Part shown: positions 1 to 6,084 of the stretch, piece after piece
How the letters are laid out: each line of letters begins with the position of its first letter
Numbering within the stretch: the stretch's first letter is position 1
Assembly: GCA_027622495.1 (NCBI GenBank)
Contig: JAQBYL010000027.1
Span: 1 to 18,312, forward strand
From: Pseudomonadota bacterium
GTDB lineage: Bacteria > Pseudomonadota > Gammaproteobacteria > Pseudomonadales > Azotimanducaceae
Reading direction: 5' to 3'
Length of the DNA stretch: 18,312 nt
Notes under the pieces: generated by a model
Database searches by the model: none
What the model was told of the DNA's origin: nothing
The model's input: the letters and a program-made list of their open reading frames with translations, nothing else
Made by a program: the position numbers and the translations under genes

Positions 1-262
1 TTCGCTCACAATCCGCTCAGATCTGTGATAGATCCACTACACAAGTGACGTCCCAGTTTGGCCGGTTACGCTGCTGGAGCTCACCAAACAACCCGATGCG
101 ATGACCCATCCGGACGGGATGCAGATCAAGATCACCCGTCAGGAAATCGGTCGTATCGTGGGCTGCTCCAGGGAAATGGTCGGCCGGGTTCTGAAAACAC
201 TGGTAGAACAAGGATTGGTCTCGGTCAAAGGAAAGACCATGGTGGTTTTCGGAACACGTTGA
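1..262 (+). CDS. crp: Crp/Vfr-family cAMP receptor protein, C-terminal part (5' incomplete, disturbed reading frame)
   Basis: This is the C-terminal DNA-binding domain of a CRP/Vfr-type transcription regulator. Reading to the stop at 260-262 gives LLELTKQPDAMTHPDG, then the winged-helix motif RQEIGRIVGCSREMVGRVLK (about 137-196), then the end KGKTMVVFGTR. The recognition-helix residues that contact DNA in E. coli CRP (R, E and R of SREMVGR) are kept. The upstream part is abnormal. In the same frame there are stops TGA and TAG at 26-31, and the usual GDLAFLDVTGR stretch before LLEL cannot be found. Frame 3 of bases 3-47 reads SAQICDRSTTQV, which loosely resembles the preceding CRP helix, so about 20 nt may be missing near 47-70. 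This could be a sequence error near a contig end or a real deletion. The gene converges on trpC, as vfr does in Pseudomonas. The family call is firm; whether the gene is intact cannot be judged here. Confidence 0.8.
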
Positions 263-284
263 ACCTCACAAGGATGTGAGCAAA

Positions 285-312
285 ACGGGTGTCGCAGGAC
301 GCCCGTTTTTTT
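285..312 (+). terminator. Rho-independent terminator of the crp-like gene, probably bidirectional
   Basis: A 9-bp stem (285-293 with 298-306, one G-T pair) encloses a GCAG loop and is followed by seven T residues (306-312). It lies 22 nt after the crp-like stop. On the minus strand the same stem begins right after the trpC stop (314-316) and is followed by TTTT, so it can end transcription from both convergent units. Confidence 0.85.
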
Positions 313-313
313 A

Positions 314-1102
314 TCAGTCGAAAAGCTGCTTGAGACCCTGCCCAGGGTCCGCAACCCGCATGAACGCTTCACCCACCAGAAACGCATTCACACCACCTGC
401 CTGCATACGCTCGACGTCCTCGCGTGTGTGAATTCCACTTTCGGTTACAACGAGTACATCATCGGGTATCTGCGTCAGTAAGCCGAGCGTGGTGTCGAGG
501 CTCGTTTCGAACGTTTTGAGATTGCGGTTGTTGATCCCGATCAGGTTCGGATGCAAGGCGAGGGCTGCGGCTAACTCATTGCTGTCGTGCACCTCGATCA
601 GAACATCCAGACCGATGTTTTTCGCGGCACCGTACAGAACCGTCAACTGCATGATATCCAGCGCCGACACGATCAGCAGAATACAATCTGCACCCATGGC
701 TCGCGCCTCATACAGCTGGTACTGATCGACGACAAAATCTTTGCGCAGAACTGGCAGGTGGCAAGCATCGCGAGCTGAGACCAGATAGTCGTCATGCCCC
801 TGAAAGTACTTCTGATCGGTCAACACCGACAGACACGCAGCACCCGCCTGCGCATACTGCGTTGCTATCATCGGCGGGTCGAAATCTTCACGTATCAGAC
901 CCTTGCTTGGCGATGCCTTTTTTATTTCGGCGATAACCGCCGGGCGGTTGAGTGCAACTTTTGCAAACAGCGCATCGACAAAACCGCGAGGGGCATCGGC
1001 TATCGCTGCGCGCGCGCGAAGTTGTGCCAGTGGCACCTGTGCCTGCCTTTCCACAACTTCGGTGCGTTTGTGCTGCAGAATTTCGTCGAGAATGGTGCTC
1101 AT
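314..1102 (-). CDS. trpC: Indole-3-glycerol phosphate synthase TrpC
   Basis: The enzyme catalyses ring closure of carboxyphenylaminodeoxyribulose phosphate to indole-3-glycerol phosphate, the fourth reaction of tryptophan synthesis, in the cytoplasm. The 262-residue product is a single TIM barrel. Family signatures are AEIKKASPSKG at about 58-68 (Glu59 and Lys61 are the expected active-site positions), LRKDF at about 119-123 with Lys121, then LIGINNRNL, VTESGI and FLVGEAFM toward the C-terminus. It has no fused TrpF domain, unlike E. coli TrpCF. The ATG start overlaps the trpD stop as ATGA (1099-1102), so translation is probably coupled. It is the last gene of the trpGDC unit, and its stop is directly followed by the shared hairpin terminator. 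Confidence 0.97.
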   Translation of the reverse strand: MSTILDEILQHKRTEVVERQAQVPLAQLRARAAIADAPRGFVDALFAKVALNRPAVIAEIKKASPSKGLIREDFDPPMIATQYAQAGAACLSVLTDQKYFQGHDDYLVSARDACHLPVLRKDFVVDQYQLYEARAMGADCILLIVSALDIMQLTVLYGAAKNIGLDVLIEVHDSNELAAALALHPNLIGINNRNLKTFETSLDTTLGLLTQIPDDVLVVTESGIHTREDVERMQAGGVNAFLVGEAFMRVADPGQGLKQLFD

Positions 1103-2145
1103 GCTTCTGCCATCAGGCTCGACACGCGCACGAGTTCCGCCAGACGTTCGCTTGCAAGACCGGATGCGATTGCATCCTGCGCCATGGTGATTCCATTGGC
1201 GAAACTGGTGGCCACCCCGGCCACGTAGATCGCAGCACCCGCGTTCAGTGCAACGATATCTGCTGCTGTCGAGTCGGTATCGGTAAGGGCGGTCTTCAGC
1301 AGCCTCAAACTGCTCTCTGGAGAATCAGCGCGCAGACTTGTGTGCGAGCGTCGCTCAAGGCCTAACTCCTCGGGGGTGATATCGTACTCTCTGATGCTCC
1401 CGGCCTGCATTTCAACAATGTGACTGGGTCCTTCAATAGACAGTTCATCAAGCCCGTCGCTGTGCACGATCATGACGTGTTCCGAGCCGAGCCGCAGAAG
1501 GACTTCCGCCATGGTTCGTTGCCAGCTTGCGCTGAACACCCCAACTACCTGGCGTTTTGCGCCAGCTGGATTCGTCATCGGACCCAACACATTCATCATG
1601 GTGCGGATGCCCAGTTCCTGTCGAACCGGACCGGCGTGACGCATGGCGCCGTGGTGGGCCTGGGCGAACAGAAAACCAACACCGACTTCACGTATGCAGT
1701 GGGCGATCTGTTCAGGTGTTAGGTTTATATTGACCCCGGCGGCTTCGAGAACATCGGCGCTGCCGCTGAAGCTGGTCATTTTGCGATTGCCATGTTTGGC
1801 GACCTGCGCACCTGCAGCAGCGACAACGAATGCCGCGGCGGTTGAGATGTTGAAAAGCTTCACGCCGCTGCCACCGGTTCCGCAGGTATCGATCAGATTT
1901 GGTGTTGTAACGTCTACCTTGATCGACAGCGAGCGCATGGTTTCAGCCGCGCCGGCAATCTCGTCGATGGTCTCGCCTTTCACACGCAGACCGGTCAGCA
2001 GGGCGCCGATCTGAGCAGGCGTTGCCTTGCCTGACATGACCTGCAAAAACACATCGGCCGTCTGCTGACGGGTCAGATCCTGGTGTTCAACCAGCTTTGC
2101 CAGTGCGTCGCGTATGTCGAAAGACTCCTCCATGTGTCTTGTCAC
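1099..2145 (-). CDS. trpD: Anthranilate phosphoribosyltransferase TrpD
   Basis: The enzyme transfers phosphoribose from PRPP to anthranilate, the second step of tryptophan synthesis. The 348-residue length is normal for a stand-alone TrpD. The PRPP-binding loop DTCGTGGSG is at about 86-94. KHGNR at about 117-121 is followed by SGSADVLEAAGV, and GPMTNPAG and DGLDELS follow later. There is no N-terminal glutamine amidotransferase fusion, as expected beside a separate trpG. The start shown is a GTG overlapping the trpG stop as GTGA (2142-2145). An ATG four codons downstream (2133) is an alternative, with GAGG about 10 nt upstream. The overlap on both sides supports one trpGDC mRNA. Confidence 0.96.
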   Translation of the reverse strand: MTRHMEESFDIRDALAKLVEHQDLTRQQTADVFLQVMSGKATPAQIGALLTGLRVKGETIDEIAGAAETMRSLSIKVDVTTPNLIDTCGTGGSGVKLFNISTAAAFVVAAAGAQVAKHGNRKMTSFSGSADVLEAAGVNINLTPEQIAHCIREVGVGFLFAQAHHGAMRHAGPVRQELGIRTMMNVLGPMTNPAGAKRQVVGVFSASWQRTMAEVLLRLGSEHVMIVHSDGLDELSIEGPSHIVEMQAGSIREYDITPEELGLERRSHTSLRADSPESSLRLLKTALTDTDSTAADIVALNAGAAIYVAGVATSFANGITMAQDAIASGLASERLAELVRVSSLMAEA

Positions 2146-2717
2146 CTCTTCAGGAAATTCGCCAGCAGATCGTGCCCACTGTCGGTGAATATGGATTCAG
2201 GATGAAACTGTAACCCTTCGACATCCAGATCGCGATGGCGGAAACCCATGATCTCATCGAATTCACCGTCCTGCTCAGTCCACGCGGTGATCTCCAGACA
2301 GTCGGGCAGACTGTCTTTTGCCACGATCAGGGAATGGTAGCGGGTTGCCGTGAGGGGTGAGGTCAGGCCTTCGAATATGCCTTTGTTGTTGTGGTACACG
2401 GGCGATGTTTTGCCGTGCATGACATCGCGTGCGCGAACCACGTCGCCGCCGAAAGCCGCACCGATGCTCTGGTGCCCGAGGCAGATGCCCAGTATTGGTA
2501 TGCGCCCGGCAAACTGTTTTACAAGGGGAACGCAGATGCCTGCTTCGTCGGGGGTACAGGGTCCCGGTGAAATGACGATTTTTTTCGGCGCAAGTTCAGC
2601 GACCTGATCCAGCGTGATTTCATCGTTACGGTAGACTTCCACATCGGCGCCGAGTTCTCCGAGATACTGCACGACGTTGTAGGTAAACGAATCATAATTG
2701 TCGATCATCAACAGCAT
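2142..2717 (-). CDS. trpG: Anthranilate synthase glutamine amidotransferase subunit TrpG
   Basis: This class-I glutamine amidotransferase supplies ammonia from glutamine to TrpE for anthranilate formation. The 191-residue product carries the catalytic triad in the usual places: Cys79 in GICLGHQ, His172 and Glu174 in FHPES. The N-terminal MLLMIDNYDSFTYN and the ISPGPCTPDEAG oxyanion region are typical. In many gammaproteobacteria the same protein also serves p-aminobenzoate synthase as PabA; that dual role is possible here but not visible. The ATG has a strong Shine-Dalgarno (AGGAG, 6-nt spacing). It is the first gene of trpGDC, about 100 nt downstream of a Trp-rich leader ORF. Confidence 0.96.
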   Translation of the reverse strand: MLLMIDNYDSFTYNVVQYLGELGADVEVYRNDEITLDQVAELAPKKIVISPGPCTPDEAGICVPLVKQFAGRIPILGICLGHQSIGAAFGGDVVRARDVMHGKTSPVYHNNKGIFEGLTSPLTATRYHSLIVAKDSLPDCLEITAWTEQDGEFDEIMGFRHRDLDVEGLQFHPESIFTDSGHDLLANFLKR

Positions 2718-2756
2718 GGCCCTCTCCTCATTGGGTGTGTTGAATGGTTAGACAGA

Positions 2757-2792
2757 CCGCGTCGCGTTGACGGGAGTCATCGGGACGGGCGG
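2757..2792 (-). terminator. Candidate trpGDC attenuator hairpin
   Basis: On the minus strand this 36-nt segment folds into one long imperfect hairpin. Pairing from outside in is CCG/CGG, a CC bulge, CGTC/GACG, a C-C mismatch, then CGATGAC/GTCAACG with one A-A mismatch around a TCCC loop: 13 pairs in all. It lies between the Trp-rich leader ORF (stop at 2815) and the trpG start, where an attenuator terminator is expected. What follows is only moderately T-rich (TCTGTCTAACC), so it is not a textbook terminator. I could not find a strong alternative antiterminator pairing. Assignment is by position and stem length. Confidence 0.45.
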
Positions 2793-2814
2793 ATTTTGAA
2801 GCTGGACTGAATAT

Positions 2815-2880
2815 TTAAAGGGCGCGAGCCCACCAGCGGGGCGCGGCAAAAGAGCAGATAAAGGAATGTAAGGTACTCAT
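2815..2880 (-). CDS. trpL: trpGDC leader peptide with tandem Trp codons
   Basis: This ORF encodes 21 residues: MSTLHSFICSF, then AAPRWWARAL, then TAA. Codons 16 and 17 are adjacent TGG codons close to the stop, the arrangement used in trp attenuator leaders to sense charged tRNA-Trp. It lies 97 nt upstream of the trpG ATG on the same strand, and the 13-pair hairpin at 2757-2792 follows it. Known context: I recall that the trpE and trpGDC operons of Pseudomonas putida are each controlled by attenuation. Weak points are the lack of a clear Shine-Dalgarno before the ATG and the poor T tract after the hairpin. I recognised no clear promoter upstream; a TACTAT at about 2896-2891 lacks a good -35. 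Confidence 0.75.
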   Translation of the reverse strand: MSTLHSFICSFAAPRWWARAL

Positions 2881-2935
2881 AAGGCGTAAATAGTAGTACA
2901 AGCTTTTAAAACTTCTGCTCTCCAGATTTTCATTC

Positions 2936-2958
2936 GCAGCGCGTCCCATACGCGCTGC
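2936..2958. other. Perfect 9-bp hairpin in the lipoprotein-trpL intergenic region
   Basis: GCAGCGCGT and ACGCGCTGC pair perfectly around a 5-nt loop (CCCAT on the plus strand). The hairpin begins 23 nt past the lipoprotein stop and could form the 3' end of that mRNA. No T run follows it on the minus strand, so it may act as a 3'-end stabiliser or a factor-assisted stop rather than a simple terminator. It separates the lipoprotein gene from the trpGDC leader. Confidence 0.5.
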
Positions 2959-2981
2959 TGTTCGTTCTTTAACACTTAACT

Positions 2982-3692
2982 TCAGGAACTGGACGGCAAT
3001 GCACCAACGTCGCGAGCGAGGTTTTCCAGAGCCTTACGTAACTGGATTGACCAGTTACGCAACAGACGTTTCACTTCCGATGAGTTGACGACTGAGTTGG
3101 ATCGGATGGGCGGTCCGTTGCTGTCTGCTGCCCGTGCGTCTACAGCTCGTGCAAGGACAGTGCCGCTTTCTGCGTCAACCAGTTCAACCACAAGCGTTGC
3201 CTGGCCAACCGAGTCCAGATATACGTCGCTGCGACCCATGGGCTCTGGTGGCACGCGTGAAACCACATCCAGAAGACCTGCGCGCATGTACAAAACGTCG
3301 GAACCCTTGTTTGTGCTGGCATCGACAAACTGGAAGCCTTCGATCTTGGCTATTTCTTCGACAAAGACTTCGCGAGCCATTTTTTCGAGATTCGCGCGCT
3401 CTGATTCGCCGATCGGGAACTCGGATACGCCACTCGACAATGAGCGACGGGCATTGGATTCTTTAACCGGCCGGTAGTGGATGCCCAAACCCTGCAGACC
3501 GATCTTGGTGTAGCCTGTGTAGTCCACGTCCGGTAGAGCCCAGACCTGTTTCAGCCTGGTACTTTTTACTGGATACAGACCATCGTGTGTCGGCTCTTGT
3601 GATGTCTGGACGGTTGGAGTTGTAGTGCACCCGGCTACCACCAGTGCAGCGACAACCAGAGCACCTGCACGCAGCGATGAAAAAGTCTTCAT
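2982..3692 (-). CDS. DUF3313-like lipoprotein
   Basis: This is a predicted 236-residue lipoprotein of unknown function. The N-terminus is a lipoprotein signal: MKTFSSLRAG, a hydrophobic stretch, then VVAGC with the lipidated Cys at 22. Residue +2 after Cys is Thr rather than Asp, so outer-membrane sorting is expected. The rest fits the DUF3313 pattern: DYTGYTKIGLQ (about 58-68), a helix of about 100-118 followed by GFQFVD, YMRAGLLDVV (135-144), and the strand pair ATLVVELVDAESGTVLARAVD (165-185). This family call is from memory of the pattern. I chose the ATG at 3692 over a longer reading from 3830 because it has AGGAGG 6-7 nt upstream and starts the signal peptide; the longer reading would overlap the trpE end. 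It lies 53 nt after trpE and may be cotranscribed with it. Confidence 0.85.
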   Translation of the reverse strand: MKTFSSLRAGALVVAALVVAGCTTTPTVQTSQEPTHDGLYPVKSTRLKQVWALPDVDYTGYTKIGLQGLGIHYRPVKESNARRSLSSGVSEFPIGESERANLEKMAREVFVEEIAKIEGFQFVDASTNKGSDVLYMRAGLLDVVSRVPPEPMGRSDVYLDSVGQATLVVELVDAESGTVLARAVDARAADSNGPPIRSNSVVNSSEVKRLLRNWSIQLRKALENLARDVGALPSSS

Positions 3693-3745
3693 GATTTCCC
3701 TCCTGGAAAGACCTTGGTAGTTTAGCGTATGTATTTGCAGCGATG

Positions 3746-5233
3746 TCACTCGTCCAGATTCTGCAGTCTGGCTTCGGCCATTCTCGCCGCTTGAAAAATT
3801 GCGCGTCCTTTGTTCATGCTTTCCTTCCATTCCAGACGGGATATGGAATCTGCAACGACCCCGCCGCCGGCTTCAATGAAAAGCGTGCCATCTTTGACCA
3901 CCGCGGTTCGAATAGCAATCGCCGTGTCCATGTTGCCATTCCAGGCAAGGTATCCCACGGCACCCCCGTAGATGCCTCGCTTGACTGGTTCCATTTCATC
4001 AATGATTTCCATGGCCCGGATCTTCGGCGCGCCGGAAAGAGTGCCCACTGGCAGGGTAGCCCGCAGCACATCCATCGCGGTCTTGCCTGCCTTTAATTGT
4101 CCGACGACATTGCTCGAGATATGCATGACGTGAGAATACCGCTCGATCACGAACTGCTCGGTCACTTTCACAGAACCAATTTCGGCCACGCGACCCACAT
4201 CGTTGCGCCCCAGATCGATCAGCATCAGGTGTTCGGCCAGTTCTTTTGGATCAGCCAGCAGTTCGGCTTCGAGTTCCAGATCTTCCTGTGGCGTATAGCC
4301 GCGTCGGCGGGTTCCAGCGAGGGGTCTGTTGGTGATCACGCCATCTTCCACCCGGGCAAGAATCTCCGGTGAAGACGAGACAATCTGAAAATCATCAAGA
4401 TCCATGAAGTACATGTAGGGGGACGGGTTCAGACTGCGCAGGGCGCGGTAGAGATTGATCGGGTCCGCGCCGAACTGGATCGACATGCGCTGAGCCAGAA
4501 CCACCTGCATTACATCACCGGCACGGATGTACTCCCGGATTCGTTCGACCGCCGCTTTGAAATTTTCTTCACCAAACTCAGAAACGAAATCACTTTCTTC
4601 TACAGGTTGGTTGGTGCTGGTTTCGGCAATCGGCGGGATCGGGTTCAGCAGACCGCGCGCCCGTTCCTGCAGACGTTCGTATGTGGTCTGCTGGATGTTT
4701 GGAATGCTCGGGTCCACCAGGCTGATCAACTGCATGCGGCCTTTGACGTTGTCGAACACGATCACGTCTTCGGAGACCATCAGCAGAATGTCTGGTGTAC
4801 CCAGGGGATCTGGAGGCGCGCTGTGCTTGAGTCTTTTCTCTACGTAGCGAACCGTGTCGTAGCCGAAATAACCGACCAGCCCACCGTAAAAACGGGGCAG
4901 CCCGGGTAGATCGGCGACCTTGTAACGGTCGTTGAATGCTTCGATGAACGATAGCGGATCATCGCTGTGTACCCGCTCGACCACCACCCCGTCGGTCTGC
5001 ACGGTGATATTGTCGTCGCTGACTTTGAGGACCGTTCTGCACGGAAGGCCGATGATTGAATAACGCCCCCAGGTTTCGTCGCCCTGGGCGGACTCGAGCA
5101 GATAGCTATAGGGCCCGTGGGCCAGCTTCAGGTAGGTCGATAAAGGAGTATCAAGGTCAGCCAGGGTTTCGTAGACGACGGGTATTCTGTTGTATCCCTG
5201 GGCCGCAAGGCTTTCGAACTGTTCCGCATTCAT
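3746..5233 (-). CDS. trpE: Anthranilate synthase component I TrpE
   Basis: This chorismate-utilising subunit makes anthranilate from chorismate with ammonia from TrpG, the committed step of tryptophan synthesis. The 495-residue product has the N-terminal feedback-inhibition motif LLES at 45-48 and the companion GRYS at 56-59, so tryptophan inhibition is expected. The catalytic half shows PLAGTRRRG, LMLIDLGRNDVGRV, TLPVGTLSGAPKIRAMEIID, GGAVGYLAWNGNMDTAIAIR and EAGGGVVADS, all standard. The ATG has GGAAG six nt upstream. It follows gph after 173 nt that hold a short Trp-containing ORF and alternative hairpins. trpE is separated from trpGDC by the lipoprotein gene, as in Pseudomonas-type split trp organisation. 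Confidence 0.97.
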   Translation of the reverse strand: MNAEQFESLAAQGYNRIPVVYETLADLDTPLSTYLKLAHGPYSYLLESAQGDETWGRYSIIGLPCRTVLKVSDDNITVQTDGVVVERVHSDDPLSFIEAFNDRYKVADLPGLPRFYGGLVGYFGYDTVRYVEKRLKHSAPPDPLGTPDILLMVSEDVIVFDNVKGRMQLISLVDPSIPNIQQTTYERLQERARGLLNPIPPIAETSTNQPVEESDFVSEFGEENFKAAVERIREYIRAGDVMQVVLAQRMSIQFGADPINLYRALRSLNPSPYMYFMDLDDFQIVSSSPEILARVEDGVITNRPLAGTRRRGYTPQEDLELEAELLADPKELAEHLMLIDLGRNDVGRVAEIGSVKVTEQFVIERYSHVMHISSNVVGQLKAGKTAMDVLRATLPVGTLSGAPKIRAMEIIDEMEPVKRGIYGGAVGYLAWNGNMDTAIAIRTAVVKDGTLFIEAGGGVVADSISRLEWKESMNKGRAIFQAARMAEARLQNLDE

Positions 5234-5251
5234 GTTGGTCTTCCGTTCTGG

Positions 5252-5268
5252 CCGATCCTGCTGATCGG
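5252..5268 (-). other. Short perfect hairpin just upstream of the trpE ribosome binding site
   Basis: CCGATC pairs with GATCGG around a 5-nt loop (AGCAG on the minus strand). The stem ends 6 nt before the GGAAG of the trpE ribosome binding site, so it lies in the trpE leader mRNA and could influence initiation. No T run follows it on the minus strand, which argues against termination. A 6-bp stem is only modest evidence. Confidence 0.35.
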
Positions 5269-5313
5269 ATGTTTAGCGGCGACTTGAAGGTTATGAGCTC
5301 ACCGCGATGCAAT

Positions 5314-5353
5314 GAGGTGTGAGGCACCTCTTTACTAATTTGCTAAGAGTTGC
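5314..5353 (-). promoter_or_regulatory. Candidate trpE attenuator: mutually exclusive hairpins
   Basis: In the trpE leader RNA (minus strand), GCAACTCTT (5353-5345) can pair with AAGAGGTGC (5332-5324) in 8 of 9 positions. The inner part of that second segment, GAGGTG (5330-5325), can instead pair perfectly with CACCTC (5319-5314) around a 5-nt loop. The two structures exclude each other. The first segment covers the end of the leader ORF, where a ribosome at the stop codon would mask it. A third weak pairing (GTTG with CAAC) places the single Trp codon in segment 1. This matches attenuation logic, but the last hairpin is followed by ATTGCATCG and has no T tract. Confidence 0.45.
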
Positions 5354-5396
5354 TCGCAGGTCGCCAACGGAAGGCATGAATGAATGGAATCGACAT
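5343..5396 (-). CDS. Candidate trpE leader peptide with one Trp codon
   Basis: This 17-residue ORF, MSIPFIHAFRWRPASNS, ends in TAG and lies in the gph-trpE gap, 109 nt upstream of trpE. It has one TGG codon (codon 11). The trpGDC leader has two adjacent ones, and both peptides share an S..FI..F..RW-like order. The ORF end overlaps a segment that can pair with the downstream hairpin arm, as expected for a translated attenuator leader. A weak promoter (TTGATT, 17 nt, TAGGCT at 5432-5404) overlaps the gph stop and would start transcription almost at the ATG. The ORF is short and has only a weak AGG upstream, so chance is not excluded. Confidence 0.5.
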   Translation of the reverse strand: MSIPFIHAFRWRPASNS

Positions 5397-5406
5397 GGCG
5401 CGAAGC

Positions 5407-6084
5407 CTAAACGAGGTCGAGAAATGAATCAATAACGGCATCCGCACCAAGGCTGTGGGCGGCGACGCCCTGATTGTAACCGTCGCGCACACACACCACA
5501 TCGCAGCCCGCGGCACGCGCGCAATCCACATCGGTGACGGAGTCGCCAACAAACAGAACATCAGTGATGCTCAATTTAAGACGGGCACAGGCTTCCAGTG
5601 CTGGTGTGGCTGCCGGTTTGGCGTGCGCAGTGGTGTCGCCCCCGATCAACACCTCAAAAAACGCCGCCATCTTCAGTTCACTTAGAATTTTCGCTGAGAG
5701 CACTTCGATCTTGTTGGTGACCACAGCGAGTTGCGCACCGCGCCCCTGCAACCTGGTCAGGGTATCGACTACCCCCGGATAGGGTTTACTGTGCACAGCG
5801 ATGTGGCTTTCATAAGCGGTGATGAACCACTTCCACATTTCCTCCATATCCTGGTCCGCAGATAGGCTCTGATGTTTTAAAGCCTGCTCGATCATGGCCC
5901 GGGCGCCATGGCCGATCCAGTGTCGTGTCAGCGACTCATCAACGGGTGCCATACCAAACTGATCCAGGGTAGACAGCAGCGCCTGATGCAGGTCGGGCGC
6001 GGTGTCGATCAGGGTGCCGTCCAGGTCAAACAGGTAACCGGCATAGGTGCGCTTCAATCGATCAGACACCTGCGAGGGCTTCAC
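5407..6084 (-). CDS. gph: Phosphoglycolate phosphatase, HAD family
   Basis: This HAD-superfamily hydrolase dephosphorylates 2-phosphoglycolate, a product of DNA 3'-phosphoglycolate repair and oxygenation side reactions. The 225-residue product has motif I FDLDGT (nucleophile Asp20, acid/base Asp22), the cap domain, motif II VVTNK, a Lys in AKPAATPALEA as motif III, and motif IV FVGDSVTDVDCARAAG. HAD phosphatases are promiscuous; the gph call rests on the rpe-gph-trpE order shared with other gammaproteobacteria. The GTG start shown overlaps rpe by 23 nt. A second GTG at 6069 would give an 8-nt overlap and an N-terminus closer in length to E. coli Gph. Neither has a strong ribosome binding site, so the start is open. 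Confidence 0.9.
   Translation of the reverse strand: MKPSQVSDRLKRTYAGYLFDLDGTLIDTAPDLHQALLSTLDQFGMAPVDESLTRHWIGHGARAMIEQALKHQSLSADQDMEEMWKWFITAYESHIAVHSKPYPGVVDTLTRLQGRGAQLAVVTNKIEVLSAKILSELKMAAFFEVLIGGDTTAHAKPAATPALEACARLKLSITDVLFVGDSVTDVDCARAAGCDVVCVRDGYNQGVAAHSLGADAVIDSFLDLV

Noticed and set aside
794..1365. Open frames of 95-144 codons on the plus strand opposite trpC/trpD
   Set aside because: They are shadows of highly conserved trp genes, with low-complexity Arg/Cys-rich translations and no family resemblance.
2815..2832. GGGC/GCCC hairpin followed by TTTAAATATT as the trpGDC terminator
   Set aside because: The stem is only 4 bp and overlaps the Trp codons and leader stop, so it would be covered by the translating ribosome; the 13-pair hairpin at 2757-2792 is a better candidate.
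3693..3830. 46-residue N-terminal extension of the lipoprotein gene
   Set aside because: It overlaps the trpE 3' end and would bury the lipoprotein signal; the internal ATG at 3692 has an AGGAGG ribosome binding site.
5314..5333. Intrinsic terminator on the plus strand (GAGGTG/CACCTC followed by TTTA)
   Set aside because: No plus-strand gene lies upstream to be terminated; the same stem is better explained as part of the minus-strand trpE leader.
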